From Bacteroidota bacterium (GTDB taxonomy: Bacteria; Bacteroidota; Bacteroidia; Cytophagales; Spirosomataceae), in contig JAIUOF010000003.1 in assembly GCA_020161355.1 (NCBI GenBank), positions 124,001 to 188,000 on the forward strand: a stretch of DNA of 64,000 nt. Reading direction: 5' to 3'. Positions 28,387 through 35,400 of this stretch are shown one piece after another. The notes beneath the pieces are model-generated. The model saw only the letters and a program-made list of their open reading frames with translations, made no database searches and was not told where the DNA came from. The translations under genes and the position numbers were made by a program. The first letter of the stretch is position 1. Each line of letters opens with the position of its first letter.

Positions 28387-28965
28387 ATGCAATTATATCA
28401 TGTTATTTCTGACCTCATTTTAGCCGCAACTGGCCTTTTTGTTTTTTTTAAATACCTCGCAAAATTGGAGCTTTCTCACGAAATACTCTGGGAGTCATTC
28501 GTACTTTCTGTTACTGCCGCAGCAATTTTTGGAGCTATCAATTTCATGGGATTTCCCGAAGCCAACCTTATTTCTGATTTTTTCCAAAAAATTGCCACCT
28601 TGACTGGTGCTGTAGGTCTGGCGGTAGCGTCTTTTGCATTGATCAGAGGCATTGAAATCCCGAAGTTGATGGCATACATTGCTCTTACTATCGGTTTTTT
28701 ATTGTATGTAATAGCGGAAATCTTCAAGTTCAAAATTCTTGAATTGTACGTTCCAATTATTAGTATGCTCTCGGTGGCTGTAATAGCTCTGGCCGGGCTA
28801 TTTTCAGGCAAAACCAAAAGCTCAATATGGCTGTTGATTGCAGTCGGCTGCTTTGCATTAGGCACATACCGAAACAGCATTTTTGGTGATTCAGAAACTA
28901 CGATTGATATTTTCCATTTACTTACAGCCGGAGGGTTATTTAGTATCGGCAAAGCAAATTCCTGA
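28387..28965 (+). CDS. Six-helix membrane protein, unknown function
   Basis: The protein has 192 residues with about six hydrophobic helices (around 5-22, 36-56, 70-88, 93-112, 118-138 and 146-165) and a hydrophobic end (LLTAGGLFSIGKANS). Acidic residues are few and no motif is recognised. A short loop GDSETTIDIFHLL before the last helix contains the only His in a hydrophobic setting. It resembles Bacteroidota proteins annotated as DUF-type membrane proteins. It is in front of, and perhaps unrelated to, the thiamine-controlled receptor. The promoter of the latter starts 9 bases after its stop. Confidence 0.75.
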   Translation: MQLYHVISDLILAATGLFVFFKYLAKLELSHEILWESFVLSVTAAAIFGAINFMGFPEANLISDFFQKIATLTGAVGLAVASFALIRGIEIPKLMAYIALTIGFLLYVIAEIFKFKILELYVPIISMLSVAVIALAGLFSGKTKSSIWLLIAVGCFALGTYRNSIFGDSETTIDIFHLLTAGGLFSIGKANS

Positions 28966-28973
28966 AAAAATTA

Positions 28974-29004
28974 TTTGATTTCCTCGTATTCCTGCATAAT
29001 TTTG
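28974..29004 (+). promoter_or_regulatory. Promoter of the TPP-controlled receptor operon
   Basis: TTTG (28974-28977), a 19-base spacer and TAATTTTG (28997-29004) match the Bacteroidota consensus exactly. The riboswitch begins 14 bases downstream. Confidence 0.75.
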
Positions 29005-29017
29005 TCGCAGAAATCTC

Positions 29018-29098
29018 ATAAAGGGGTGCCTGAAAACAACGGGCTGAGATCATACCCATTGAACCTGATGCGGTTAATACCGACGAAGGGATGTGAGC
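29018..29098 (+). promoter_or_regulatory. TPP riboswitch (THI element)
   Basis: All conserved blocks are present in order: GGGGTGCC, the GGGCTGAGAT pyrimidine-sensing helix (29041-29050), ACCC, GAACCTGATGCGGTTAATACC (the pyrophosphate-binding arm, 29061-29081) with GACGAAGGGA (29082-29091). It senses thiamine pyrophosphate in the leader of the receptor gene. Downstream (29101-29220), two self-complementary CTTTAAAG segments and an AGCATTTTGCT hairpin within GAAG/CTTC arms could form the expression platform. No T-run terminator follows, which favours control of translation. Confidence 0.95.
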
Positions 29099-29242
29099 CG
29101 AATCTTTAAAGCAAACACCGGTTAAAAAACTTTAAAGAGACTCATTAAAATCAATAGTAAAATAAAGTTTAACAAGGCCAAAAGGCCCGAAGACAGCATT
29201 TTGCTCCTTTGACTTCTTCGTAATGATTTATTTAAAATTATT

Positions 29243-31468
29243 ATGAAAAATTATCTGATTATTGCCATTATGTTGATGCAATTCAACGCTTCTTTGGCAC
29301 AAAAAAACAAAAATGACAGTGTGTGGGTCAAGGACCTGAGCGAGGTAGTGGTAAAATCGACTCGTGCCAATGCCAAAACCGCCATGGCTTACTCCGATGT
29401 CCTACAAAAAGACATCAAAAAACAAAACCTGGGGCAAGATATGCCCTTTTTGCTAAATCAAATGCCTTCAGTTGTAGTTACTTCTGATGCGGGCACTGGC
29501 GTTGGGTACACGGGCATCAGGGTGCGTGGGTCAGACCCAACCCGTATCAATGTAACACTCAATGGCATTCCTTACAATGACTCTGAATCACAAGGCGTTT
29601 ATTGGGTCAACATGCCTGATTTCGCCAGCTCCGTACAGAGTGTTCAGATTCAACGGGGTGTAGGCACTTCAACCAATGGTGCGGGGGCATTCGGTGCTTC
29701 GATTAATGTCAATACATTACAACTCCATACGGAGCCATTTGCCGAAATTAACACCTCAATCGGCTCATTTAACACGCTAAAAACCAACATAATTGCCACA
29801 ACCGGCCTGCTCCAAAATAAGTTTGTTCTTGACACCCGTCTTTCTAAAATCAATTCAGACGGATTTGTGGACAGAGCAGCTTCTGACCTTAGATCTTATT
29901 ATATATCAGGCGGTTATTATGGAAAAAATTCGTTTCTAAGACTCAATGTTTTCGGAGGAAATGAAAAAACCTATCAGTCCTGGAACGGAATCCCTGAAGC
30001 TTTGGCAAAAAACGATTTGGCAGGAATCAATGATTTTGTAGAAAGAAATTACTATGATGAAGATTTTAAAAAACAGATGTTGGAAAGAGGCCGGAAATTC
30101 AACTTTTATAGCTATGAAAACGAAATTGATGATTACACTCAGACCCACATACAACTAATCACTTCATGGAAAATTGCTTCGGAATGGAGATTTAACCCCA
30201 CCTTACATTATACCAGGGGGTCAGGTTTTTATGAGCAATTTAAATCAGATGCCGATTTTACAGATTATGGTTTGAAAACAATTTCAATCGGAAATACCGA
30301 AATCGCTTCTACCGATTTAATTCGTAGAAAATGGCTGGACAATGACTTTTATGGCGGTGTATGGTCACTGGATTATGAAGGTCAAGGTAAAATCAAGGGC
30401 AATCTGGGTGGGGGTTGGAATAAATATGATGGAGACCATTTTGGAGAAATTATCTGGGCAAAGTACGCTTCCAATAGCGGCATCAGACAAAGATTTTATG
30501 ACAATACAGGTCAAAAAACTGATTTCAATTTATACGGAAAGCTGTTTTTTGATTTGAATGCCAATCTCTCCACCTATTTGGATTTACAAATTAGAAATGT
30601 ACACTTTGAAATGCTGGGCACAGGGGATGCACGTCAAACTTTGGATTATTCTAAAAAGTATAACTTTTTTAATCCAAAAGCAGGCTTAACTTATCAGCTT
30701 TCGGGTCAAAAATCATTGTACATTAGCTATGCCAAAGGCTCAAAGGAACCTAGTCGCCAGGACTTTGTAGATAACGCTCCAAATCTCCCAAAGGCAGAAA
30801 AATTGCATGATTTTGAAGGCGGATACAGATTTTTCTCTAATAAATTTTCTGCAGAAACCAACCTCTACTACATGCTATACCAAGACCAGTTGGTTCTTAC
30901 AGGCCAAATCAACCAGGTAGGTGAAGCGATCAGAACCAACGTTGATCATAGCTATAGGGCGGGTATTGAACTTCAGGCCTCTTTGAAGCTAAACGCCAAC
31001 TGGAATATCCAGGCCAATGCCACTTTGAGCCAAAACAAAATCAGGGATTATGCAGAGACAATAGTTAGTTACGATGACAGTCCAAATATTGTAAATAAAT
31101 TCAAAAAATCTGACATTTCGTTTTCTCCAAATACTATCATGGGAGGCACAGTCACCTTAAAACCTATCAAAAGCCTGGAGATAAGCTTATTACCTAAATA
31201 TGTCGGAAAACAATATCTTGACAACTCCGGCTCAGAATTGAAAAAACTGGACGGCTATTTTGTAAATGACCTCAGAGCAAACTATACCCTGCATCCTAAA
31301 AACCTGAAAGAAATAGGATTTAGCCTTCTAATCAACAATATTTTGAATAAAAAATATGAATCAAACGGCTATACTTACAGCTATATTTATGAAAAAACCA
31401 TCACAGAAAATTTCGTATTTCCGCAGGCAGGAATCAATTTTCTGATGGGGATAAGCGTGAAAATATAG
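29243..31468 (+). CDS. TonB-dependent receptor, probable thiamine uptake
   Basis: The protein has 741 residues with a signal peptide (about 1-20, NASLAQ). The plug domain (about 30-160) includes SEVVVKSTRA and IRVRGSDPTRINVTLNGIPY. A 22-strand barrel follows, ending in the aromatic-terminated strand INFLMGISVKI. It lacks the carboxypeptidase-like N-terminal domain seen in many Bacteroidota SusC-type receptors. It is controlled by the upstream TPP riboswitch. Outer-membrane receptors under TPP riboswitches are known in Bacteroidota and thought to import thiamine or a precursor, powered by TonB. No inner-membrane permease is encoded next to it. Confidence 0.92.
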   Translation: MKNYLIIAIMLMQFNASLAQKNKNDSVWVKDLSEVVVKSTRANAKTAMAYSDVLQKDIKKQNLGQDMPFLLNQMPSVVVTSDAGTGVGYTGIRVRGSDPTRINVTLNGIPYNDSESQGVYWVNMPDFASSVQSVQIQRGVGTSTNGAGAFGASINVNTLQLHTEPFAEINTSIGSFNTLKTNIIATTGLLQNKFVLDTRLSKINSDGFVDRAASDLRSYYISGGYYGKNSFLRLNVFGGNEKTYQSWNGIPEALAKNDLAGINDFVERNYYDEDFKKQMLERGRKFNFYSYENEIDDYTQTHIQLITSWKIASEWRFNPTLHYTRGSGFYEQFKSDADFTDYGLKTISIGNTEIASTDLIRRKWLDNDFYGGVWSLDYEGQGKIKGNLGGGWNKYDGDHFGEIIWAKYASNSGIRQRFYDNTGQKTDFNLYGKLFFDLNANLSTYLDLQIRNVHFEMLGTGDARQTLDYSKKYNFFNPKAGLTYQLSGQKSLYISYAKGSKEPSRQDFVDNAPNLPKAEKLHDFEGGYRFFSNKFSAETNLYYMLYQDQLVLTGQINQVGEAIRTNVDHSYRAGIELQASLKLNANWNIQANATLSQNKIRDYAETIVSYDDSPNIVNKFKKSDISFSPNTIMGGTVTLKPIKSLEISLLPKYVGKQYLDNSGSELKKLDGYFVNDLRANYTLHPKNLKEIGFSLLINNILNKKYESNGYTYSYIYEKTITENFVFPQAGINFLMGISVKI

Positions 31469-31605
31469 GAGTGAAAATTGCCTTTAAATAAAATTTGCAA
31501 TAAATAATGAAGGCCCCATAAAAAAAAAGCATCAACATTTTGAAATTAGAAAGTAAATAAATTATTATTGTAGAAACTTTGAACATCTAAATTTTAAAAT
31601 TTATC

Positions 31606-32052
31606 ATGAGAAAAATCTTTTCCCTCCTAAGTATTTTGGCATTGAGCTTTACTTTTGCTTATGCTGAAGAACCAATGAATTTTGATTCACAAAACATCAA
31701 TTCTGAATTTGATCAAATCAATAAGATTGAAAAATACGTTCAGGCTAATGATGGGGTGACATTGTCACAATTGAAATCAGAAAATTCTGAGCTTTTGAAA
31801 GGAATTGATATGGAAGCTCAAACCATGTCCACAGTAGCAGCAGGTGAATTGCCAGCTGGTATTCCAGCTTTCTGGTGGGGATGTATCCTAACTGTTGTTG
31901 GAGTTATCTTAGTGTATGTATTAACTGATTCTGACAAAGATCAAACCAAAAAAGCACTTATGGGTTGCTTGGTAACAGGTGGAGTTTGGTTATTGTGGTG
32001 GGTAATCGTGGTAGTTGCTGGTGTTGGTGGCTCAGCATACTGGTGGTTCTGA
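31606..32052 (+). CDS. Small two-helix exported membrane protein, paralogue A
   Basis: The protein has 148 residues with a signal peptide (about 1-20, FTFAYA). A conserved NSEFDQINKIEKYVQAN helix is followed by a linker. A IPAFWWGCILTVVGVILVYVLT membrane segment, a short charged turn (DSDKDQTKKALMGC) and a second membrane helix rich in Trp/Val/Gly follow, ending GSAYWWF. It shares the FDQINKIEKYV block, the FWWG turn and the TKKALxGC block with 32151. No known family is recognised. A strong terminator directly follows, so it can be expressed apart from the rest. Possibly a substrate or partner of the exported YidD homologue (inference). Confidence 0.8.
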   Translation: MRKIFSLLSILALSFTFAYAEEPMNFDSQNINSEFDQINKIEKYVQANDGVTLSQLKSENSELLKGIDMEAQTMSTVAAGELPAGIPAFWWGCILTVVGVILVYVLTDSDKDQTKKALMGCLVTGGVWLLWWVIVVVAGVGGSAYWWF

Positions 32053-32080
32053 TAAAATTTCAGTAATAATATTTTTTAAA

Positions 32081-32106
32081 GCCCGGTTATCCGGGCTTTT
32101 TTTTTG
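32081..32106 (+). terminator. Strong terminator between paralogues A and B
   Basis: GCCCGG, loop TTAT, CCGGGC and then nine T residues. It is a classical rho-independent terminator 29 bases after the stop of paralogue A. Confidence 0.92.
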
Positions 32107-32150
32107 GTACGTTTTTTGACCTAAAAAAAACGAACATAAATTCAATAAAA

Positions 32151-32588
32151 ATGAAATTTACAAAACTATTCACTCTTTTCCTCCTCCTCACCCATTTCAG
32201 CTTTGCCAATATTCCTGTTGAAAACCTAGATCAGGAATTTGATCAAATTAATAAGATTGAAAAATATGTTAACGAGCATCCCGGAACCACTTTGGATTAT
32301 TTAAAATCAGAAGATTCGGAATTGGTTAAAAACATTTCGATTTCCGAAGAAATTGGGTCCAACATTGCTCTCGTTGAAAATGATACCATGGGAATACCAC
32401 CCTTTTGGTGGGGATTTTGTCTGGGATTTTGGGGAATTATCATCGTTTATATAATTTCGGATAATGATAAATCGGCCACTAAAAAGGCCTTGCAAGGATG
32501 TATGACTGCTACAGGAATCTATCTTGGCTTATATTTGATTATTGCCATTATAGGTCTGACTTCCGCCTCTACAGGATATTATTACTAA
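32151..32588 (+). CDS. Small two-helix exported membrane protein, paralogue B
   Basis: The protein has 145 residues with a signal peptide (about 1-19, THFSFA). It repeats the architecture of 31606: DQEFDQINKIEKYVNEH, then LKSEDSELVKNI, then IPPFWWGFCLGFWGIIIVYII, the charged turn DNDKSATKKALQGC and a second hydrophobic helix, ending STGYYY. Identity is highest in the FDQINKIEKYV helix. The function is unknown. It is separated from paralogue A by a terminator, and the LolA-like gene starts 93 bases downstream. Confidence 0.8.
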   Translation: MKFTKLFTLFLLLTHFSFANIPVENLDQEFDQINKIEKYVNEHPGTTLDYLKSEDSELVKNISISEEIGSNIALVENDTMGIPPFWWGFCLGFWGIIIVYIISDNDKSATKKALQGCMTATGIYLGLYLIIAIIGLTSASTGYYY

Positions 32589-32681
32589 AACTTTTCTATT
32601 TTAGTACTCAAGACTTCCAAAGCTCATTTTTCTGTAATATCTTAGCCAAATTATTTCTAATTGGTATTTGAATAAAGATAA

Positions 32682-33407
32682 ATGAAGAAATTTGGGGTCT
32701 TTTTGTGTTTAATATTTATTGTAAATCTTTCAGCTTCTGCCCAACAATTTTATAGATTCAAGGCCGATGTTTCGATAAAAGATAAGCTTGCCACGGGTTC
32801 TTACCGGCTTACTATGGGGCAGGTTTATTATGATAAAATTTACAAGAAAATAGTCTATAAACTTAAATTCCCCAACAAAGAAACTATCGTGGTTCAGGAC
32901 ACCACCATGTTTGTAATCAATGACAAAAACATAATTACCAATTCGAATCACACATTTTTAATTCCCGAATTCACTGCCTTCCATCTGGCGTTGACAGGTA
33001 AACTTTCAGATTACGGTCTCAAGCCGAAGTCCAATGAAAAGTCTATTTATAAAATAGGTAAAGTTGAAAAAACAGAAAAAGGGATCCTTACCACATGGGT
33101 GCCGGCAGAAGATGCCTTCAAAAAGACTTTTGGAAATATTAAAATGCTCAATGTCAATAAAAGACTCGATGCCATGATTTTTTATAATCCCGCAGGAAAA
33201 ATCATTAGTCAGCAATATTTTAAAAAATATATTAACAATAAAGGCGTAGAATTTCCGACTGAAATCACGATGATAAGCTTAAATGAAAAGGGGGAAAAAA
33301 ACATTCAGCTTACCACCTATAAAAATGTAGTAATTGACCAAAACACCGAAGATGAAATATATCGTTATAAGCTTCCTCTTACTAAGTCTGTCAGGAGTAA
33401 AAAATAG
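32682..33407 (+). CDS. Exported LolA-like/outer membrane lipoprotein-sorting-type protein
   Basis: The protein has 241 residues with a signal peptide (about 1-20, LSASAQ). The remainder is beta-rich with the strand pattern of the LolA/DUF4292-like half-barrel (YRLTMGQVYYDKIYKKIVYKL, VVQDTTMFVIND, then RLDAMIFYNPAGKIISQQYF and PTEITMISLNEKGEKNIQ). Such domains bind acyl chains or lipoproteins in the periplasm. The assignment is structural by pattern and needs a profile search to confirm. Its last 56 bases overlap the YidD-like gene in another frame, so the two are tightly coupled. Confidence 0.65.
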   Translation: MKKFGVFLCLIFIVNLSASAQQFYRFKADVSIKDKLATGSYRLTMGQVYYDKIYKKIVYKLKFPNKETIVVQDTTMFVINDKNIITNSNHTFLIPEFTAFHLALTGKLSDYGLKPKSNEKSIYKIGKVEKTEKGILTTWVPAEDAFKKTFGNIKMLNVNKRLDAMIFYNPAGKIISQQYFKKYINNKGVEFPTEITMISLNEKGEKNIQLTTYKNVVIDQNTEDEIYRYKLPLTKSVRSKK

Positions 33408-33771
33408 TTTTGCTCAAACCGACATTTACAGGAATGTAGTACCCGACGGAAACATTAAACTGGTTCATAATGAGGCCAAAAACAATAAAAATGAAATTGA
33501 GGTAGTTTTTTCGGGATTGTTTTTATTTTACAAAACTTTCTTTTCTTCGCAAGATCTTACAGTTTGCACCTTTACCCCTTCTTGCTCTGAATTCGGAATT
33601 TTGGCAGTGAAAAAATTTGGGGTGATTAAAGGAGGAGTAATGACTATGGATCGGCTAACCAGATGTAACGGACTCTCTCCCTCTAACTATGAAGTTGACA
33701 AAAAAACGATGCTATTAAAAGATGAGCCCGGCTATGTTGTGAGGGTTCCGGTGGTGTCAGATATCAAATAA
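33352..33771 (+). CDS. yidD: YidD-like protein with N-terminal signal
   Basis: The protein has 139 residues from ATG 33352 (the frame opens at 33334). Known YidD proteins are small cytoplasmic membrane-insertion efficiency factors that work with YidC. The signature Cys residues and motif are intact: CTFTPSCSEFGILAVKKFG followed by KGGVMTMDRLTRC. Unlike usual YidD (about 70-90 residues, next to rnpA/yidC), this one is longer and starts with a signal peptide-like sequence (YIVISFLLLSLSGVKNSFAQ). It is embedded in a cluster of exported proteins. It overlaps the upstream gene by 56 bases and precedes the TPR gene by 10. It may be a dedicated paralogue for neighbours' membrane proteins (inference). 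Confidence 0.88.
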   Translation: MKYIVISFLLLSLSGVKNSFAQTDIYRNVVPDGNIKLVHNEAKNNKNEIEVVFSGLFLFYKTFFSSQDLTVCTFTPSCSEFGILAVKKFGVIKGGVMTMDRLTRCNGLSPSNYEVDKKTMLLKDEPGYVVRVPVVSDIK

Positions 33772-33781
33772 TAAACAAAAA

Positions 33782-34591
33782 ATGAGATTTTTAATATTGT
33801 TTTTAATAAGCTTTTCAGGCTTTGCCCAGGATATTTTTTCGCCCAAAAACGCTGAAAAATATGCTGATTACCTTCTGAAGTCGGGCCAATATGAGTTAGC
33901 CGCAAAAGAGTATGAAAGATTGGTGTTTTTTTCACCGCAAAATGATACCATGAAAACCATGCTTTTAAAATCTTACCGGCTTGCCAATCAGACCGACCTG
34001 GCTTTGCAGAGATTGATGGTTATTTATCCTGAGGTAAGTGTAGTACCCTATTCGCCATCAGTAGAAATTTCGAAATTATATTTCACCAAAAGAGACTGGA
34101 AAGCAGCCTCTGAGTTTTGGGAATCTAACAAGTCTCTTCCCGAGGATGATAAAACGTTGTTAAAAACCACCGTTCAAATCTTCGAAAACAATTTTCAGGA
34201 GGCCCGGGAAACCATCGAGTTATTAAAAAATGATGAAAATAGCCTGGGATTGGCCTATAAATCGATTCTTGAAAAAGAAACCCATAAAAAAAGCCCTGCC
34301 CTGGCCGGCATGATGTCCTTGGTTCTGCCCGGCTCAGGAAAAGCATATTCAAAAAACTGGAAAGACGGAATAGTTTCTTTGTTCTTCACTGCCGGTATGT
34401 CATTTCAAGCTTACCGCAGCTTTAACACACATGGCATAAACAACTACCGGGGATGGATTTACTCCGGAATTGGATTTGGATTTTATCTCGGGAATATTTA
34501 TGGAGGAATAAAATCAACAAAAGATTATAACAGAAAGAAAATCAATAATTTACAACATGAGGCTAGCAATCATTTTAACCTTTATTTTTGA
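33782..34591 (+). CDS. Exported TPR protein with DUF5683-like end (first copy)
   Basis: The protein has 269 residues with a signal peptide (to about 16, FSGFAQ). TPR-like helices fill residues 20-170 (EKYADYLLKSGQYELAAKEY and further). The C-terminal module runs from SPALAGMMSLVLPGSGKAYS through KDGIVSLFFTAGMSFQAYRS to a hydrophobic YSGIGFGFYLGNIYGG. The PGxGxxY..K.G motif is that of DUF5683-type small membrane modules. The protein is closely similar in plan to 34557, so the pair arose by duplication. It starts 10 bases after yidD and overlaps the next gene by 35 bases. Confidence 0.8.
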   Translation: MRFLILFLISFSGFAQDIFSPKNAEKYADYLLKSGQYELAAKEYERLVFFSPQNDTMKTMLLKSYRLANQTDLALQRLMVIYPEVSVVPYSPSVEISKLYFTKRDWKAASEFWESNKSLPEDDKTLLKTTVQIFENNFQEARETIELLKNDENSLGLAYKSILEKETHKKSPALAGMMSLVLPGSGKAYSKNWKDGIVSLFFTAGMSFQAYRSFNTHGINNYRGWIYSGIGFGFYLGNIYGGIKSTKDYNRKKINNLQHEASNHFNLYF

Positions 34592-35396
34592 AAGCTTCAT
34601 AGTATCGGGCCAAACACTGCCTCAAACTTATGAATTTGCAGAAGCTCTATATAGCCAAAAATCATATCAAAGTGCTGTAGAAGCGTACAAACGTATTTTG
34701 TTTTTTGATTCTACCAGTCAATATTCTAAGGCTATTTATCCAAAAATTGCCAATAGCTTATTTGAAACCGGAAAATATCAGGAAGCCTCTGATTATTATG
34801 ATCTTGCATTTTTTTCTGAAGAAAATGACAGCCTGAAAACCTATTTCATGCTAAAAAAAGCTTCATCTAATCTAATACTCAGACAATACGATTATGCTCA
34901 GATTGAACTTCTCAATTTGCCTGATTCTCTATCCGAAAATTTTAAAATTCAAAAGAACTTTCTTGAGTCAATCTTATTTTTTGCAAAAGGGGAATTCGAA
35001 AATTCAAAAGATAATTTCAACAAAATCATACCGGACCAAGGTAAAGTAGAGACAATTTTCAAAAAGAATAAAAAAATAGACAAAATCAGTCCCAAAAAAG
35101 CAAAAATCATGAGTATGATTATTCCCGGCTTGGGTCAGCTATACGCCGGAGATATCAAAAATGGGTTAAACTCTCTTATTTTGACTGGCGGTCTTTTTGC
35201 TTTGGGTATCAACTCAGCTATCAACAATGGTTTTTTGGATGCCGCCATTTCTGTTTTGCCCTGGTTTCAAAGATATTATCAGGGAGGCTTCAATAAGGCT
35301 GAAATCATCACAAAAGCCAAAATCGATAAAAAACGTTTTCAGATTTTCAATCAACTGCTCGATGAAGTAAATAAAACCGGCTTTAAACCAATTTGA
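34557..35396 (+). CDS. Exported TPR protein with DUF5683-like end (second copy)
   Basis: The protein has 279 residues with a signal peptide (to about 19, ESFIVSGQ). TPR-like repeats run to about 185 (YEFAEALYSQKSYQSAVEAY, YPKIANSLFETGKYQEASDY). The C-terminal module SPKKAKIMSMIIPGLGQLYA continues as GDIKNGLNSLILTGGLFALG and ends with a helical tail. The layout and the PGLGQLYxGxxKxG motif match 33782. It ends 4 bases before the convergent TMTC-like gene. Its role is unknown, but the cluster order (YidD, TPR-DUF5683, TPR-DUF5683) suggests that the two TPR proteins are membrane-bound partners. Confidence 0.8.
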   Translation: MRLAIILTFIFESFIVSGQTLPQTYEFAEALYSQKSYQSAVEAYKRILFFDSTSQYSKAIYPKIANSLFETGKYQEASDYYDLAFFSEENDSLKTYFMLKKASSNLILRQYDYAQIELLNLPDSLSENFKIQKNFLESILFFAKGEFENSKDNFNKIIPDQGKVETIFKKNKKIDKISPKKAKIMSMIIPGLGQLYAGDIKNGLNSLILTGGLFALGINSAINNGFLDAAISVLPWFQRYYQGGFNKAEIITKAKIDKKRFQIFNQLLDEVNKTGFKPI

Positions 35397-35400
35397 TAGC

